From Blattamonas nauphoetae (taxonomy: Eukaryota; Preaxostyla; Oxymonadida): a stretch of DNA of 64,000 bases. Location: the NCBI GenBank assembly GCA_033064195.1, contig JARBJD010000007.1, forward strand, positions 434,001 to 498,000, given 5' to 3'. Within the stretch, counting starts at the first letter, position 1, and the number at the start of each line of letters is the position of its first letter. Under the pieces are notes generated by a model. The model saw only the letters and a list, made by a program, of their open reading frames with translations. It had not been told where the DNA came from and made no database searches. Positions 44,701 to 58,722 of the stretch are shown in pieces. The position numbers and the translations under genes were made by a program.

Positions 44701-46054
44701 GCAGCTTGGGTACACTGGAGAGCTGAGACTGTGTGTGATGAAAGTGGAGGCTTATGTGATCACAAGAAAGAACAGACCGTATCCTCTCCACACCATGGTC
44801 ACTCTGAACAACCTTGTCAATACGATATCACCCGCCACAATCAAATACCATTCACTTCGCCTCAGCAGTCCAAAGGACGATGATGGCGATGAGCTCTTTT
44901 TTGGAGCCCATCCTGTCAAAATGTCGACATCGAACAAACTTCAAGCTCCAATCAAGTTGAAGCCCGCCACATCACTTGGAATGATCACTCAGCTTTTTGA
45001 AGATGGGTTGACAACGGAAGAAATGGAGCTGACTCCAACAATGATTGACTCACTCTTGTCGGCAATCAACAAAGCAGACGAAAAGTTGAAGGAAGAGCAG
45101 ATGAGACAAATAACAAAATGGAAAGATTCAATTGTGAGTATCGAAGACGTCGACAGACTCCGCGAGAAAGAACTGGAAGAGAAGGAACGAAAGAAAGTCA
45201 GACAAGCAAAAGTGAAGAAAGCAGGGAAATTGACCACAAGCTGGACTCCGATGGTCGCAAAAGAGCAAACCACCACAGTCACCCCGATGTCCCCCCCGCG
45301 CCAGTCACAAGACGACTACTCGTCGGATGAAGTGGAATTTGGCCCGGATGATATGACAATGCGTCCAGAACCATCGGAGGACGAAGAGTCGAGCACAGAA
45401 GAAGAAGAAGAGGAGGAGACAAGCGAGGAAAGCGACCCCGAAGAGGAGGAGCGGATGCAGCGAGAGATTGACGACACCATTGAACATGAGCTGAAGACGA
45501 CAAACCCACAATCACTCGTCAAAATCGGCAGGGGCTCCTTGAATGTCGAAATGCCTCGGAAACTGATCGGCCAACAAGGCTCCTCGAATCTTCCCGGCTT
45601 CCCGACCACCAACACCCCACCGCCGAACACAGCCCGATTCCAACTTCTCCTCCGTTCTGCTGGAAAACCGATGGTCAAGCCACTCTACATCCGAAAAGAC
45701 AGCGAATCAGTGGTCAGACATGGCGAGGTCATGAAGAAGAAGCAGAACGAGGATCAGGAAAACAAGATGTACATCCTGCGCTATCATTCACAGCAAGAAA
45801 TGAAGTCCACCAATGAACAGCAGTCTACTCTCGAGAAGCTGAAGGAGCAAGGACAGAGAAATCAGCCTTCACATCCCAAAAAGGTTGTGGCCCCTCCTGT
45901 CCAGCCAGTTCTCCAAGATCCGAGATTGGCTGGTGTTGAGCCACGGTCGAAAAAGAGTAGAATTAATACACTCGATGAGTTAATTGGGTATGTTGGGCCT
46001 GCTTCCTCACAGGGTCAGTCCAGAAATCAGAAGGGAAAGAAAGACCGACATTGA
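41739..46054 (+). CDS. UPF2: UPF2, nonsense-mediated decay factor
   Basis: Four exons: 41739-41941, 41989-42398, 42450-43051 and 43085-46054. Splicing joins NSLL to RELRNLNLTRYVSEIAQAI and ISHVSYIVEVCSALFQRYADF, the first MIF4G repeat signature of UPF2, and EEAK to IHTAYDRALHKL. Two more MIF4G-like helical repeats follow (around FIPYRSKDELRSTPYQNKDE and QKPPKEPIELYMQDLLF). Near the C-terminus lies an acidic run (EEEEEEETSEESDPEEEE) and the UPF1-binding end with MVKPLYIRKDSE. The product is about 1394 aa, a little above the human 1272. UPF2 bridges UPF1 and UPF3 to the exon junction complex on mRNAs with early stops. Confidence 0.88.
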
Positions 46055-46156
46055 AAACAGCCTCTGTTCAGAGCCTAAAACTTCATAATTTTCATGGCCA
46101 TGCTTTTATTGCATTCTTTGAATTCTCAGATAATAGAGTTGTGAGCGAGCGTTTGA

Positions 46157-46935
46157 TGGTTCACAGTCAACGATCAAGCCACAACATTTGGAGAAGAACA
46201 GACAGAATGGAAGCTCCATTCTATGATGAAAGAAGTACAATTTCCAATGTTTTTTTCTGGGTTGGAACTGTTGCAGTTGGCTTATACGCTCTGGTATACC
46301 TTCCTTTCGTCTTCGATTCAACCTGGTCGCTAACTCATTACATACTTAGGCTGGTGTCGTTATTGCGTTAATCTACACCATAAAAATTCATTGGCAATTA
46401 ATCTTTCTTGCTCTCATGGCCTTTACGATTCTCATCCCAATGGTACTGATCGCAATTCCCTGGAGAAAACGAACCGCAGAAAAGTCACTCAAATTCACCA
46501 TCTTCTTCCTCATCATTCCACTTTTCTTCTGTGGACTGTCCATCTTCCTATCATTGAATTATGATGGAGACAAATGCCATGCATGGTATGAAATATGAAT
46601 CTCTGACCAATCTTTCAGTAAACCTGCCGAGGGGATCTGTGTTCCAAAAACATGGGCCTGTGCCAAGTGCAGTGCTGGACAATATATCAATTATGAAACG
46701 TTTGTGACCAAGCAGACCTTCACTTGCCTCACATACAAACCAAACGTAACTGTCAGCACGACTGAACGTACCTGGGTAAGTATCTGAGTCTATGAGAGAT
46801 TTTTCGTTTTCTTATTGAGGTCTTCACTGTAATATTGTCTTATTTTCACTTCACCGGATTGCCTTACCTCGCTTCCTCCTCTCGAAGGAATCATTCCACA
46901 AAATGATGAAGTCAATCCGAATATCAAATCAGTGA
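46157..46935 (+). CDS. Small multi-pass membrane protein with Cys-rich C-terminus, unknown
   Basis: Exons join as YAL to AGVVIALIYTIKIHW (intron of about 56 nt near 46293-46350), CHA to CKPAEGICVPKTWACAKC (intron after 46585), and TERTW to a last exon 46888-46935. There are three hydrophobic helices: VFFWVGTVAVGLY with AGVVIALIY, WQLIFLALMAFTILIPMVL, and FTIFFLIIPLFFCGLSIFL. A segment with seven Cys follows. The start could be 46157 (MVHSQ) or 46208 (MEAPF). I do not recognise the family. It follows UPF2 by about 100 bp on the same strand. Confidence 0.6.
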
Positions 46936-46996
46936 AGAATGAAGGAAATCAATTGAAGTGTATTCATGAGATATAACACAAGAAATCATGATGCGA

Positions 46997-48089
46997 TTAC
47001 TGCTTAGACTTGATCCAATCCACAAAATCATCAATCATAACTGGCCAATGATCTGATGGAAAAGTGAGAGAAATGTTGTTGGAATAGAGTGAACAGACCT
47101 GTTTTCCCGGGGATGTCATAGTTGGAGAGATCAGGTTGGATTTGCTCACCGAAATCAAGTAGCATGTTCCAAGCATCAATCGAAACTGTTTTCACTTCAT
47201 CCTTCTAAAGGAGATAACAATGGAAACTGAAGTCTGACCTTTTCTGTCAAGAATTGAATAATCTGGTCATAAAATGGAGTTCGTCCTTTCATAACGATTC
47301 CGAACAAAATGCAGGCTGTTTCATTTGCTAAAAATAGAGCAAGAACGAATTTATTGACTTAAAAGGCGAACAAACATAATTTTCGTGCTCTTTCTTCTGT
47401 TAGGTAGTATTTGAATGACCATCTGTAAAAGTCACGGAACTAGAGAGATTGGACCGAAAAAAAGAATACTGCGGCTGGAGTTTGAATGAAAGATATTAGT
47501 GTGGGAACTTTTTGACCAAATGCATTCAGGGTGTCAATGCTTCAGAGAGATAGATTGATGGTGAAAAAAGTCTCATACCCTGTTTCCTTGCAAGCAAGAA
47601 CAAACTCGTCCTTGGAAAATTCAGCTGGATGTTCAGCCTTTGCTTTCCAGGCAAAAATAAGAACACCGATATTCTCAGGATCAACTTTCGATTCGTCGAG
47701 CAAACGTTCCAGTCCATCAGGTTCGATATTAGTTTGGTCACTATCTAAAAGAGAAGTGAAGACATAAGAGCTGAAAAATACTGGAATATCGTTTGAATAA
47801 GTTCAGAATTTCTCCTTCGTTAACTTTCGGTTTCGGAGGGGTTTTTGGGCGTGGTTCTGGATAGCGTTCAGGATGGTCATAATATTCATTGATGGCAGCT
47901 AAAATAGATGTAACAATGAGAGAAAGCATTCAAACATGTGATATCACCCTGGGTATGCTGGAGAACACGCTCGGCAACTTCCATTCTAGAAATGATGAGA
48001 TTGAATGAAACAAACGAGCATCCAGTGACACTAGCGACCTGTTGTTTGGCGTTGTTCTTATATTTCTCTCCTGCAGAGGACCACGACAT
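46997..48089 (-). CDS. DCN1-like protein (cullin neddylation ligase)
   Basis: Splicing from ATG 48089 gives MSWSSAGEKYKNNAKQQ, then VASVTGCS joined to MEVAERVLQHTQGDIT and AINEYYDHPERYPE. This is a UBA-like domain, as in DCUN1D proteins. After a Pro/Lys linker come LNLFKRY joined to SDQTNIEPDGLERLLDE, VDPENIGVLIFAWKAKA and FSKDEFVLAC, the potentiating-neddylation domain. The last exon has WPVMIDDFVDWIKSK, the conserved C-terminal acceptor-binding end (..WPVLIDDFVEW). The gene has about seven small exons. DCN1 brings the NEDD8 E2 to cullins. Length is normal, about 250 aa. Confidence 0.88.
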
Positions 48090-48440
48090 GTTCTCAGATT
48101 ATTCTCGAACGATCGGTCAGACCGACCCATCATAATAAAGGAAACCAAATTTCATGACCAAACTTACCAGACCGATGATATATTTGGAAAAAATTGAAAA
48201 AAAAGAAGAAAAATCTGGGAAAGTGAGATGTGTGAGGAAGATGTGCGAAGAGGACCAAAGTCGTAGTGAAAGAGATTGGTACGTGAAGTAAGGATATATG
48301 GACACAAATATACAAGAGAATGTTGCTATTATACTAGAAATTGAGGAAAATCAAAATATATGAGTGATGAAAGTTACGTTAAGCTGAAAAACAATGAGAG
48401 AAGAAAAAGTGATGGTGTGGATTGCCTTGTTGTGAGAATT

Positions 48441-48660
48441 TCATGAATGAAGAAATCTCTGTAAAGGCAAGCTAAATGATGTAGTTGAGAATGACTGGTT
48501 CTCAACGGAATCATTTTCCATTTATTCTCAGAGCAAACTAGTCCAGTCAAAGGAACAGAGAATCCTTCGCTGCGGCTTGTGCTCTTGCAATAATGCATCG
48601 AGAGTAGAACATACATGCAACGATATAGAGGATAGAGACAGTACAGTGCGACGTTGCCAT
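48441..48660 (-). CDS. Possible small membrane protein
   Basis: From ATG 48660 the frame reads MATSHCTVSILYIVACMFYS and goes on RCIIARAQAAAKDSL. Removing an 86-nt GT-AG intron (GTTCCTTTG...ATTTAG) gives a total of about 44 residues. It has one hydrophobic helix and a basic end. Nothing else supports it. Confidence 0.25.
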
Positions 48661-48709
48661 TCAGATTTTTTTGTGTGATTTAGTTCCCATACTTTTTTTC
48701 TTTTTCGTT

Positions 48710-51700
48710 CATGTCCAAACCAGCTGGAGGTGACACTCCAGCAGGTGGAGGGCCTACAAAAGAGGCATCCACTCAAATGACTGAAAAGATATCAAAGCGA
48801 GATGACTTCATTTTCACACTCATCTACCCTCTTGCCTTCCAGGTGTGCTTTATTTCTCTTATTTCAGGATTAATCCGAACATTCTGATCTTCTTTCTCCT
48901 AATTGCTTTGATTCTCTATTGGTATTCAATTTTTAGGACAAGAAAGGGACTCCAACATTTGATTTCGTCCTCTGGATTATTCATTTCATCGAATATCAGT
49001 CAGTAGGATTCTTCCGAAATCATCTTCCGTTACCCGAAATCTTCTACAAAGTATCTTTCATTTTTGCTTGTCATATTTCATTCTCTCCTTCTTAACATCC
49101 TTTTCCATCGTAAGATTGTTTCATTCTTCTCTCTTTCTGGGATTGCTTACCTAAGCAATATTTCATTCTGGATTTGCGTTGGTGCAACTATTTTCTTGTT
49201 CCTTTTGATGATCATCTTGCTTCTTATCGTGTCACGAGCCATCAAAGTCTGTTCTTTTCTTTTTTCTCCATTTATCTCATCAATTTACATAGTATCTCCA
49301 AAAGTCTATGAAGTGGATCGTCACATACTTCCGGTACTTCGTTAAACTCTACTTTTCAACACTGTATGTACCACTCTTCTCTTTTTCAATGACTTTTCAT
49401 TCGAAGTGTAATCCCATCGTACTGTTTCCTCCTCAATTTCTTCCTTTGGTCGTACGACAAAGAACTAGACCCGATCGACTATCTTTATCCCAATCCTAGC
49501 ATCAAGGAATTGTATGCCCCATCTTCAAATGCATCACTTTCAATCAAAAATTTTCTCCGATTTTCTCATTCTCAGTTCTGCAACTCATATCGTAGGTTTG
49601 ACGATAGGGTGTATCTTTGCTCTACTAATAGCAGGGGCACATGTTGTCTACAATTACTACTGTCCTGAAACAAATCCCAAATGTCAAGCACTCTTTGGAC
49701 GGAAACTCGGATTTTGGGGGATATTGCTGGTATTATTTTCGTTTTCGATCTTATGATCATCTTTTATCTGCTTTTCTAGGCAGTTGATGACCTCGCACAG
49801 GTCGTTACGTCATACACAGTGTCTCCATTTTGGATCTGGAGAGCCACAGGTCTGTCGCTGTGGAAAGCCTTTTTCACATATCTGTATTGGTCCGGAAAGG
49901 TAGGTTATTTGTGAACTTTACATTTTTGTCCTTTTTCTGGTAGCATCTCTACCGAGTGGAGGGAAATATGCTCATCTGCATTAACTTCCTTGTTGGAATG
50001 GTGATCGATCTAGCAAGTCTTGTTTGTATGTAATGATGTTCTTTCTATCATCTCTCCTGTTTCTATCTAGCTATGACGCTCAACGATGTTCTTTCAGCCA
50101 AGATTATCATTTATGTCCTAACGGCCTTCTTTGTTATTCTCTGCTTCCCATTCGTCCTCACAATCTTCCCAAAACGATTTCAGTCCCTCTGGTGGCTCCA
50201 TTTGCCGGGTGGAGAAATGTACATCGATCCAAACAATCCTGAACATTGTGTCGCACTCAAGGACAAGGATCCAGCAATCTTCACAAAGCCTCCTAAAAGA
50301 CCCAAGCTAAACTGGGTTGTAGAGGTGGAAAGTGATAAGGTTTTGTATGAGCAAGAAAAAGAGGAATGGAATCAAGACGAAGAAAAGATGCGGAATGAAA
50401 TGGTAGAAAAAAAGCAAAAACGAGAAGAAGATATGAACAAACGACGAAAAACCCAATCTGTGATAGAAATGCAGGAAATTGATGACGAAACAGACAATAC
50501 AATGACGGACAGTATCCTCTTCCATTTTCCTCATCATCCTGCCTTTCTTAGTCGATGTCATCGCCCCTCCTCACAGTGTCTTCAAATATCCCCACATCCC
50601 AAAAATCTACAAAGAGGAATCTGTCGAGCCATCGATCCGTTTCATTTATGTCCCAAAATGGAGAAACAAACGCAGACGCGAATATGTCAATCAAATCTAC
50701 AAACAAGCCATAGAAAAGTTTCCAGAATCACCCACGCTTGCACTCACATACGCCACATATCTCCACTACTTCATGAAAGACACAAAGACTGCACATTCTC
50801 TCATCCACACAGCTCGCCAACATCATCCACAGTCCCTCGACATGTTCACCATCTTCATCGCAACACGAGATTGGCAGACCGACACCAAATTAGGAGACGA
50901 ATTCAGCAGTGCCATTTCGCAACAACAGCTCAATGAGAGTCTCCAAGTGGCAGAAGCTCTCCATAAGGAAGCTCGCCAGGCACTTCGAGAGTTTTGGGAG
51001 AATCTTCAACGGCCTCTGCCAGACTACGGCCGAGTCAACCCGCTTTTGGAGAAGATCGACAAATATCAGAAGCAAGCAAAGAAGAGATACGAGCGGTTGT
51101 TGGTGGAGTATCCCAACACACCGTCGGTTCTGAGGGGGTACGGGAGCTTGATGTTCGAGGTCTTTCAGGATGATGAAACGGCCGAACACTTTATAACTCG
51201 AGCTGAAGATTTGGAAGAGGAAGAGAAGGAGAACAATCCATCCAACCTTGACCCTGACAATAGATCGGTTGATGATCGGAGTGATGTGGAGTCAAGGACG
51301 AGAGAACTGGCAAGAGAACGACAACACCAACAAATAAACCAGATTCGACAGAAGAAGAGACGGACTCAGAAGAGCCAAGCTTCACAACTTCTCAACCTGG
51401 AGCTCTCCGAAGAGGCCAAAACAACATCACCACTCCTTTATTTCCTGCTCATCTTCCTTCTCCTCATTCTTCTCGTCGGTGGTGCTCTGACTGCATACTT
51501 CGTCTGCACTGGTGTGTGCACTTCTGCAGACACACATCTCACTACTCTTGACAAAGTTGGATCGATTCTGACGATGTCAGCCCGCCTCACAACCCTCTCT
51601 AAACTTGCCCTCTCACTCACAAACAACGACTTCACGATTCTTAACCCGGGAATCGCCAGCATGTACTTCTACGACCTTCCAGAGCTGACAACAGCAATCA

Positions 51701-54696
51701 AAGATGTGGCATCAAATCTGTATCTCGTCCAACACGAGATTGTGATCAATCCCACTCTTTCATCATTTTGGGAGAAGACCGCTCAGTACTTTTATATTTT
51801 GGTGACTGGAGGAGCAGTGACAATCTTGGAGCTTCGGAATGACTCGATTGGAGGGATCATCCGAACACACGCTCAGAATCTCAACAACGCTGGACAAGCC
51901 TCGACGTCACTTCCACTCACTGACACAACGATCACCGCCTGCTACGCGATGATGACGAACGGACCAGGAATCATTACTGAGCGAATCAAATCAATCCTCG
52001 TCTCAGAATCTACGATGATCACAAGTGCTATCACAAGTGCAACCATCACCACAGTTGTTGTGTATGTGGTGGTGATCCTTGTTGTGATCCTCATCATCCT
52101 TCTTTACGTCTGGAGGACTGTGAAGAAAGCTACGGTGAACATCAAGTCCTCACTCTTGGCTCTTTCAATGGTTCCTAGAACAACCATCACATCCATCCTT
52201 TCTCGTCTCCAAGACTCGTCCGAGATGACTGCATTTGCCATCGAAATGGCACCTGGTCTAACTGCTGAGGACGATCCATTTTCAGTCCAAGCACCACTCA
52301 CACAACGATCAGAACATGGCAACACTCCTCACAGCGACAATAACCTTCCGAGCCTCTTCACAGACCAAATCCCCAGCCCCCGAAGCAGGCACACCCACAA
52401 TCTCGATGTCGACGATCCAGATGGTGACCTGTCTGATCGCTCTTATCGAAGTGGAGATTGGAGTGATGAAGATGATTCGGAGAAAGACATGGACCACCTT
52501 TCGAAGACGTCAACAAATCCATCGAAGAGAGGGCCGGCTGACTCGCCTCATGTCCATCCACCACAAACAGTTGGGCCAGAGCAAGCTGATACTCCTCATC
52601 AGTCTTTCAGTGACGCGTCCCAACCACAATTTGACATTGACCAGCTGAATCAAATGATGATGATGAACCAGATGATGATTCAGCAATTCTCCATGCAGCC
52701 GAATCCTGACCAGACCCAACTCAACCACCTCATGATGCAGCAGGCCATGCTCAGTCAAATGATCATCCAACAATCTCAAAATGGTTCTACACAAGGGATG
52801 TCCCCAGCGTCAGAGACAGACAACAACCATCATCTCGTTTTCACCCCACACAAGGATGACGCGCGTCCTACAACGACCCCCGACAAAATTGACTCTTCCA
52901 ATCCAAAAACGACACGAAGTACGTTGTCAATAACAACGGATGACGTAGCAATGACTTATGCACTCGATGTTCCTCCAACACCACCATCTCCGTCGGTAGC
53001 TGGCGCTGTCCACTTTGATCTTTCAGAGCTCAACACCAAAGTCAGAACAGAAAGAGAGTTCAAAGAGTGGACGAGGAATGTCAAACATGCTGTGAGTGAA
53101 ATTGAGTCGAAGTCAATGAAGTTCCCGTCAGTGGTGAAGGTCTCGGTTGTGATACGTGTTGTCCTCACCCTCGTCGTAATTATTGGCTTTGGGACAGCCA
53201 CCATCCTGGTCTCGATCTCCTCCCTCAACGGGTCAAGTGTGTACGGAAATGAGATCATCCTTGGACAACATCGCACAATGCAACTCATCCATCTCCAGTT
53301 TCTCTCTCTCCAACTTGTCTTCAACACGACATCGACAACAATCACAAACCAAACGATGCCAGAAACGACAAGTCCAGTCTTCACAGATCTCACCCATATC
53401 ATGAATGACCAGACTGCGCTCCAACACAAAATCAACCTCGCATTGAACTACTTCGAACGCACTGACTCCCATCTGCGATACGGATCATCAGCATATGCCC
53501 AAACATCCGACACTCTTCTCAACTCTCTCCAAACAAATGAACTGGAAGGACAGAACTCTGAACTTGATCTGTTGATGTTCAAGCAAACTGATTGTCTGAT
53601 GCCCAACAGTTCATATTGTGTTGCTAACCCCGATCGAAACTATCTCACCACACCAAATTTCACGGGTCTTGATGCACTCCATCAAGTGTTCATCTCAGAC
53701 TGTCTCCACATCGCTCATTACCCAATCACCAATCAGATCGTTGACAAAGACATTTTCCTTCGGATGTTCACGCTCGCCAATAACGACCTCTACTTCGGGT
53801 CCTTGTCCTTCTCAGAAAAGCTGATGGATGCTTCGAAGGCTTTCATTATCGGCGCAAAATTGAACATCCTCGTGATGATGATAGTCTCGATTGTGGCGTA
53901 CACCATCACATTCATCTTTCTCCTTTTTCCTCTCCGCGGATTCTTCTCACAAATCACAAACCAGTCAACCCTCCTCCGGTCACTCATCCCAGACATCCAA
54001 CATGAAGATCTGCAGTGGAAATCAGAATATGAATCGCATTACAACCCACTTGATTACAGCAACAAGCACACGATCAATCTCCTCTCGTCTCTCGTCGAAC
54101 TCACCGAAGAACACAAAGATGGGTCTCATCTTCAGTCACTTCGGACTATTTCGGAATCCATCCTCTCGTCGATGCAGACTCAGTTCAACCGAGAATCACA
54201 ATGGATGAAGACGAATGAGTATCCACATATGGACAACCATCTCAAGGAGCATCGATACCTGATGAAGGAGGCGGCGTATCTCCTCCGCTTCATCTTGCAT
54301 CAACCCGAGAGTTCCTTCATTATCACAAACGCCTTGCAGATCTTCTTTGTTTCCCACATCAAACGGATGGATATTCCACTTGGAAGCTGGATCAGCAAGT
54401 TGGAGGCGTTGGGAGAGGATCGAGCGAACGCCGATGTCATCGACCTTCAGATGGAGGGAGAAGAAGCAGAGGAGCAACCTCAACTCACACAGGAAGAACT
54501 CATGACTCTTCTGACCGTCCAGCAGATGTATGGATTGGACCCAAATCTCGTTTTGTATGCTGCTGATATGGGAATCGACCTGCAGTCTCTCATTGTCCTG
54601 TCACAGACGAACCCAGAAGTCATTCAACAGCTGACATTTGCTATCCAAGGTGCCAACCCTGGTGGACCCCAATACTTGACTGTCCCACCAGGATGA
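48710..54696 (+). CDS. Tmc-like (tiny-macrocyst type) TPR and multi-pass membrane protein
   Basis: The gene opens at 48710 (MSKPAGGDTPAGGG) and runs through about ten exons of hydrophobic helices (for example LSNISFWICVGATIFLFLLM and IIIYVLTAFFVILCFPFVL). The single large exon to 54696 follows. Its first part is helical repeats: YVPKWRNKRRREYVNQIYKQ, then AIEKFPESPTLALTYATYL and YERLLVEYPNTPSVLRGYGS. These are TPR/HAT-like motifs typical of TmcB/TmcC proteins. Two further membrane regions follow (LLYFLLIFLLLILLVGGALT, IRVVLTLVVIIGFGTATILV) with extracellular loops and a Met/Gln-rich linker. The total is about 1750 aa. Such proteins are expanded in oxymonads and other protists. The role is unknown; sensing or adhesion is suggested by the topology. 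Confidence 0.75.
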
Positions 54697-54864
54697 TTGT
54701 TCGGGGCATCTTCTCTTTTTTGACGTCATTTCAGACTCTTCATTTGCTTCTCTTAGCTCCCATTTTCTTCTTTTGATGACTTCTTTATTCGTGTTTTCAT
54801 TATGTTTTTGTTGCAAACGGTGAAATGTTTCAAACAACGAAATTCAATCAAAATATTGTGATTT

Positions 54865-56221
54865 TCAAGATTCATCATCGTAGTCTTCCTCAAAATCACC
54901 GTCCTCTTCGGATTTTTCCGATGGGTCGATTCTGAGACCGTCGAGTAAATCGAAAAAATCACTTTCATCGACCTCCTCTTCTTCAGAAAGAGAATATTCA
55001 GATGGATAATCATTCCTCCGATCATCTTCTCCGTTGCTGTCGGAAGTATCCTCCGAGAGAACACCGTCTTCGTTTCTGTGGAGAGCCAACATCCTTCTCT
55101 TCTTCTCCCTTTTGCCTCTGATGATCCTATGGCGTTCTCTCTTCTGTCTTGCAGCTTCGGGATCATCATTGTCAGAGAGGGTGCTGTCTTCAGAGTCGAA
55201 GTAACAGTCTGAGTAAGCAAATGCCCCGATGAGGTCAATGTCATCATTCATCGCAAGTTCTCTCTCCTCCATCATCTCTCTTTCATACGATTCAAATGCT
55301 TCCCGTCTTCTATCTTGTGGTTGTAACGTGTTCTCAAATATATGCATCCAGAGATGGTGTTGTGACGGTTGGAGGGAAGCGTTGAATGAATCGATTTCAG
55401 GAGAATCTATTGGATGATATTCAGTATCTGACTCAAAGCAAAATTGTTTAGTGGCTTCAATATCTATTTCGTAGTAGTCATAGTCTTCCATTTCATGGAG
55501 CTTTCGTTTGATTCCACCATCACCAAGTTGAGGTACGGGTGCGAGTGGTTGGAAAGTAGGTTTGGGTTGTGTGTCTCGAAAAGGACTCTCCTCAAGTAAA
55601 GTTTTAAGTAGTCCTTGTTTTTTTGGTGTAGTGGTCACTGTAGATTGAACGTGGGTGACTGACGAATCGTTGTCAATATCACAACCAACTGCACGATAAA
55701 GATCTAAATACTTGGAAATCTCTTCAAATTCACTTACAGGCATAGTGGGGTCATGTGACGTGGTGGCTTGGGGAATAATTGCTTTGTTTTTCTTTCTAAG
55801 TGTGATGAGTTGATTCTTTCTGTCGTGACGTTTACTCTTTCGAACTTTATCTTTAAAATGATGGTTTATATCTCGATGTTTGTGAGATTTACGTTGATTA
55901 AGTCTGATTACATAAGAAGGATGTCGTTCTGTTTGAGACGAGACTTCTTGGAGAGATACGGAGAGAAAATGTGAAGATTTGTTGCTAGAAGATGGCTGAT
56001 TTCGGGAAAAAATACTCTGTTTAACGGCCGCTGTGAGTCGACGAAGAATAAATCTTTGCTAAAGCTATGAAATCTTGTGGTTGACATACAGGTAGTAATT
56101 TTGAGCGTTCTGGACTATGTTGTTGTGTCTCGTTCTGAAAAAGAGATGACGGAGCAACAACAGTAATTGAATCGAGAGGTCGTTCTGTTTCTTGATGATG
56201 AGTGCGAAAATAGAATGCCAT
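54865..56221 (-). CDS. Iwr1-like nuclear protein
   Basis: Two exons (56221-56090 and 56058-54865), with a 31-nt GT-AG intron, give 441 aa. This adds 150 residues before the Met at 55743. The N-terminal part is basic (HKHRDINHHFKDKVRKSKRH). The middle has YDYYEIDIEATK. The acidic C-terminus reads SEDTSDSNGEDDRRNDYPSE followed by an acidic tail. The Iwr1 domain has the order YDVYY..., then EYDSEDSN.E.NWRNDYP.EE, so the match is in the right place. Iwr1/SLC7A6OS takes assembled RNA polymerase II to the nucleus. The fit is by eye on a low-complexity motif, hence moderate. Confidence 0.5.
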
Positions 56222-56406
56222 TTCGATCGATCCATCACATTTTCAAGAGTATTCGTCTCTTGATAAAGTGGTTTTGAAAAGGAATGATTTGTGCAAGTTC
56301 GATTGAAATGATGAGAATCAGCGTTGAAATTCATCAATTCTATGTTGAGATCAAAAACGAAAAACAACAGACAATAATGAAAAACTTCCGATGTTTTGAG
56401 GGGGGT

Positions 56407-57839
<1,433 letters not shown>

Positions 57840-57885
57840 GGTGAAACTATGCTCTCGAGTCTAGATCAAACCATGAAGGAAATCA

Positions 57886-58494
57886 ATGGACATCTCAAAA
57901 GTTATTGTCAGAAATGAAATACCCGAAGACTACGAAATCGTTGAAAAGTTGACTTATGAAGCGTTTAAAGATTTCTTCATCCCAGGACGCACCCATGTCG
58001 ATGAGCATTACCTTGTCAACATCATGCGCCATGTTCCCGGATTTGTAAAGGAACTTGATCTTGTTGCTGAATACGATGGCAAGATTATTGGGAATATTAT
58101 GTATACCAAATCCTATGTCAACAGTCCAGATGGAACTCGGCACGAAATCCTTACTTTTGGTCCGTTGTCTGTTCATCCAGATTATCAGCGAAAGGGCATT
58201 GGCCAACTTCTCATGAAACATTCAATGGATCGAGCGCGTGAAATGAAATTTCGTGGTATTAGCATTCTGGGACACCCCGAGTACTATCCCCGTGCTGGGT
58301 TCAAAAACTCTGGAGTGTTCGGAATTACAGACAAGGAAGGAAATTCACCTCCTCATATGATGACCATTGAATTAGAAGATGGCTCCCTCTCTGGTATTTC
58401 TGGAATTTTTGAAGAAGATCCAGTTTTTGTCATGAAGCATGATGATGTAATAGAATTCAACAAGGTGTTCTTTGCTCGACACGGGGATCTATGA
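57886..58494 (+). CDS. GNAT-family N-acetyltransferase, bacterial-like
   Basis: An intronless frame of 202 codons opens MDISKVIVRNEIPEDYEIVE. It has the GNAT core: LVAEYDGKIIGNIMY (strand before the fold's centre), FGPLSVHPDYQRKGIGQLLM (the acetyl-CoA pyrophosphate loop Q/R-x-x-G-x-G) and GISILGHPEYYPRAGF. The HPEYYPRAGF ending resembles the YhbS-type bacterial N-acetyltransferases. The substrate is unknown. It has no intron, while most neighbours do. It lies head to head with TTLL1 (about 46 bp apart), which suggests a shared promoter region. Confidence 0.85.
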   Translation: MDISKVIVRNEIPEDYEIVEKLTYEAFKDFFIPGRTHVDEHYLVNIMRHVPGFVKELDLVAEYDGKIIGNIMYTKSYVNSPDGTRHEILTFGPLSVHPDYQRKGIGQLLMKHSMDRAREMKFRGISILGHPEYYPRAGFKNSGVFGITDKEGNSPPHMMTIELEDGSLSGISGIFEEDPVFVMKHDDVIEFNKVFFARHGDL

Positions 58495-58722
58495 TACACT
58501 TTCGAATTTGCGCTCGAAAATTTCGTTCATTGTCCTCAATTCAATTCAATTATCTACGCCGGAAATCGAGTATAACCACCTTTTCTCACAGCTTCTGTTT
58601 CTTCAATCAATTCTCCCAATATCATGATTATGTCCCAATTTATCCAATGCTCATTCGAGTAAATACCAATATAGGAAGCTTTTCGTCTCTTTTCTTTCAT
58701 AGTAGCACGGATTCGTTGTGTA
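58495..58722. other. Intergenic stretch before palindromic element 3
   Basis: No credible gene. It holds the 3' end of the acetyltransferase gene and ends at the TA at 58721-58722. Confidence 0.4.

Noticed and set aside
54865-56221. TSR1/BMS1-like ribosome biogenesis protein
   Set aside because: The basic KDKVRKSKRHDRKNQ stretch is suggestive, but no GTPase or TSR1 core follows; the acidic NDY-containing end fits Iwr1 better.
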